A DNA stretch of 64,000 nt from Opitutaceae bacterium (GTDB taxonomy: Bacteria; Verrucomicrobiota; Verrucomicrobiia; Opitutales; Opitutaceae), in assembly GCA_028284385.1 (NCBI GenBank), contig JANQRT010000022.1, positions 62,001-126,000 on the forward strand, read 5' to 3'. The notes beneath the pieces were generated by a model that saw only the letters and a list, made by a program, of their open reading frames with translations, was not told the origin of the DNA and did not search any database. This document shows positions 62,770 to 64,000 of the stretch, in pieces. The first letter of the stretch is position 1; each line of letters begins with the position of its first letter. A program made the position numbers and the translations under genes.

Positions 62770-63327
62770 TTATTGGCTCCAGGGCGGAATAACCTCATTG
62801 GAACGGGCGTAGGCGATGAGTTGGCCTAGGTGCTCGCTAGTATGATCGTTGAGGATCATGATGGCGGCCATCTTGGGCATTTGGTTACCGAAAAAATTCA
62901 CCATTTCGCCTAGTTCCGCTTCCTCGACTTGGTTGGCGGCCTTGAGAGCGAATCGTATCGATTTTTCGAATGCAGCGATGGTTGCGTCCTTGCCATGAAT
63001 CGTATCTTCCAATTCGCGTGGCTTGATGCCTTCCGGAAGATCGAGTCCAAGTCGCCTGCCGATACCATAGTTGCCAGAAGCGATATGGAGTATGGATTCC
63101 CTGACGGATCGGATGCCTTCGGCGGGTCGCCAATCGAATTGCTCTTCGGAAAACGCCTTGGCCAGATCGATCGTCTTTTCGGAGGCTCGGTTGAAGGTGC
63201 CTTGGAAGGCTTTGTGGAATAGCGATGCTTCGCCCTTGTCCTCATGATGGGCTCCAAGAGCCGAGTGGGAAATAATTAGGCTTAGGCATAGGGCTGGCAA
63301 GCGACAGAAGTTTGTATTCATTTTCAT
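62770..63327 (-). CDS. DinB-superfamily protein, exported
   Basis: 185 residues. Signal peptide (LPALCLSLIISHSALGAHH), then a four-helix bundle of the DinB/YfiT type: ASEKTIDLAKAFSEEQFDWRPAEGIRSVRESILHIASGNYGIG and, near the C-terminus, MILNDHTSEHLGQLIAYARSN, which supplies the second and third metal-ligand histidines. Members are metal-binding transferase-like proteins of mostly unknown role; export is common in Planctomycetes/Verrucomicrobia relatives. Confidence 0.85.
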   Translation of the reverse strand: MKMNTNFCRLPALCLSLIISHSALGAHHEDKGEASLFHKAFQGTFNRASEKTIDLAKAFSEEQFDWRPAEGIRSVRESILHIASGNYGIGRRLGLDLPEGIKPRELEDTIHGKDATIAAFEKSIRFALKAANQVEEAELGEMVNFFGNQMPKMAAIMILNDHTSEHLGQLIAYARSNEVIPPWSQ

Positions 63328-63356
63328 GGCGTTTTTATTTCTTGATAGACTCTAGT

Positions 63357-64000
63357 CTAATTGAAGGAAATGTTTTTCGTTCGGGTGGGGTCGTAGTCAA
63401 TGTTCAGTTCCTCGACACTTTCGATGAGCTGTCCGTTTATGGTGAGATTTTCGAATCGTATCCGATCTATATTCGATTCTTCTACTGAACTTTGGATACG
63501 GCTTGGTTGATGGAAATTTCCGTCTACCGAAATGTTTCGAAAAAGGATATCGCTAATGTTTCCCACCGTTTCGGACTTGGCCCATTTCGTTTTCTGACTC
63601 ATCAAGGAGAGCAATCGCCAGTGGGCGTTTTCGATCCGAATATCTTCAAATACATAGTCGCTCAGGTTTCCCGCCCCTCCGTGAATCGAGGCGAAAATCC
63701 CTCGGTTGTTTGCTTCCTGGCGGTGCTCGACACGTATGACATCGCAATCGTAGACGTGAAAGCCGCTTCTATCCGTTTTCAGATTCCAGCTGAGCTGAAA
63801 TACGGCTCCGTTTTCCATTTGCCAGAACACGCAGCGACGAGCGACCAGTCCTGGGCTGTAGACTTTAATGGCGTCGTCGTTGACCTTTAAAAAGCAGTCT
63901 TCTATCAGACTGTTTGGCCCTACGGCGATGCCATCCGTTCCAAACCACCACCCCATCATTTTAACGTCTCGAACCGTGATATCGGCCCCGTAAGCGGCGA
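63357..64000 (-). CDS. Right-handed beta-helix protein, C-terminal part (5' end outside window)
   Basis: The frame stays open to the right edge (AAYGADITVRDVKMMGWWFGTDG precedes the first internal ATG), so only the last ~214 residues are visible. Repeated rungs (LIEDCFLKVNDDAIKVYS, LVARRCVFWQMENGAVFQLSW, FHVYDCDVIRVEHR, YVFEDIRIENA, ILFRNISVDG, IRFENLTING) show a parallel beta-helix. NDDAIK and ENGAVFQLSW resemble the GH49 dextranase/isopullulanase and GH28-like group. I infer an exported polysaccharide-active enzyme, not a proven one. Confidence 0.75.
   Translation of the reverse strand, partial: AAYGADITVRDVKMMGWWFGTDGIAVGPNSLIEDCFLKVNDDAIKVYSPGLVARRCVFWQMENGAVFQLSWNLKTDRSGFHVYDCDVIRVEHRQEANNRGIFASIHGGAGNLSDYVFEDIRIENAHWRLLSLMSQKTKWAKSETVGNISDILFRNISVDGNFHQPSRIQSSVEESNIDRIRFENLTINGQLIESVEELNIDYDPTRTKNISFN

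Noticed and set aside
1..64000. CRISPR arrays, insertion sequences, prophage genes
   Set aside because: No array of regularly spaced repeats, no transposase or phage structural protein was recognised.

Overview
The window looks like the chromosome of a marine verrucomicrobium of the Opitutae (Opitutales/Puniceicoccales type). I base this on the style of its TonB-dependent receptors (a VFTLSPFxVD-like N-terminus and an aromatic C-terminal residue), a DUF1800-DUF1501 pair, several type I sulfatases, LacI regulators next to glycoside hydrolases, and start codons that mostly lack a Shine-Dalgarno sequence. This is inference from gene content; no rRNA or marker-gene comparison was possible.

Layout. 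1-18.2 kb is mostly housekeeping or mixed: the 3' end of a TonB receptor, an ABC-F ATPase, a DUF1294 protein, an SMP-30-like beta-propeller, a DUF1800/DUF1501/pseudopilin-like cluster, a hybrid histidine kinase, an omega-amidase-type nitrilase, a very large membrane M48 protein, a sulfatase, a rhomboid protease, a GNAT and a TolA-like coiled-coil protein. 18.6-48.3 kb is a polysaccharide-utilization region: two BNR_4 beta-propeller proteins with the active-site geometry of ulvan lyases, two sulfatases (one iduronate-2-sulfatase-like), KduI, a GH88 unsaturated-glucuronyl hydrolase, a GH-A/DUF5060 hydrolase, a GH78-type rhamnosidase, a GH3 enzyme, three transporters (GPH, MFS, SSF), an AraC and three LacI regulators, and a full-length TonB receptor closed by a strong terminator. 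48.7-64 kb returns to mixed genes: tRNA-Ser(GCU), a PDZ protein with a dead M48 domain, a PhnP-like MBL hydrolase, gcvT-gcvH, a fourth sulfatase, an SSF transporter with a sugar isomerase/epimerase, a LysR/TauE pair, a DJ-1 protein, a HAD phosphatase whose start is disrupted by a 46-bp tandem duplication, small membrane/exported proteins, and the 3' part of a beta-helix protein.

How the genes fit together. The most economical reading of 18.6-48.3 kb is a locus for a sulfated, rhamnose- and uronate-containing algal polysaccharide, with ulvan the best fit. Lyases would cut at uronates to leave 4,5-unsaturated ends, sulfatases would desulfate, GH88 would release the unsaturated uronate, KduI would isomerise it, GH78 would release rhamnose and GH3 possibly xylose. 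The TonB receptor and the inner-membrane symporters would import products. An asymmetric motif (consensus about GCTAAYTGTAGGATT) occurs twice in front of each of two paralogous LacI genes, and variants lie upstream of the DUF5060 hydrolase and in the SSF/lyase divergent promoter. I propose it as the shared regulatory site of this locus.
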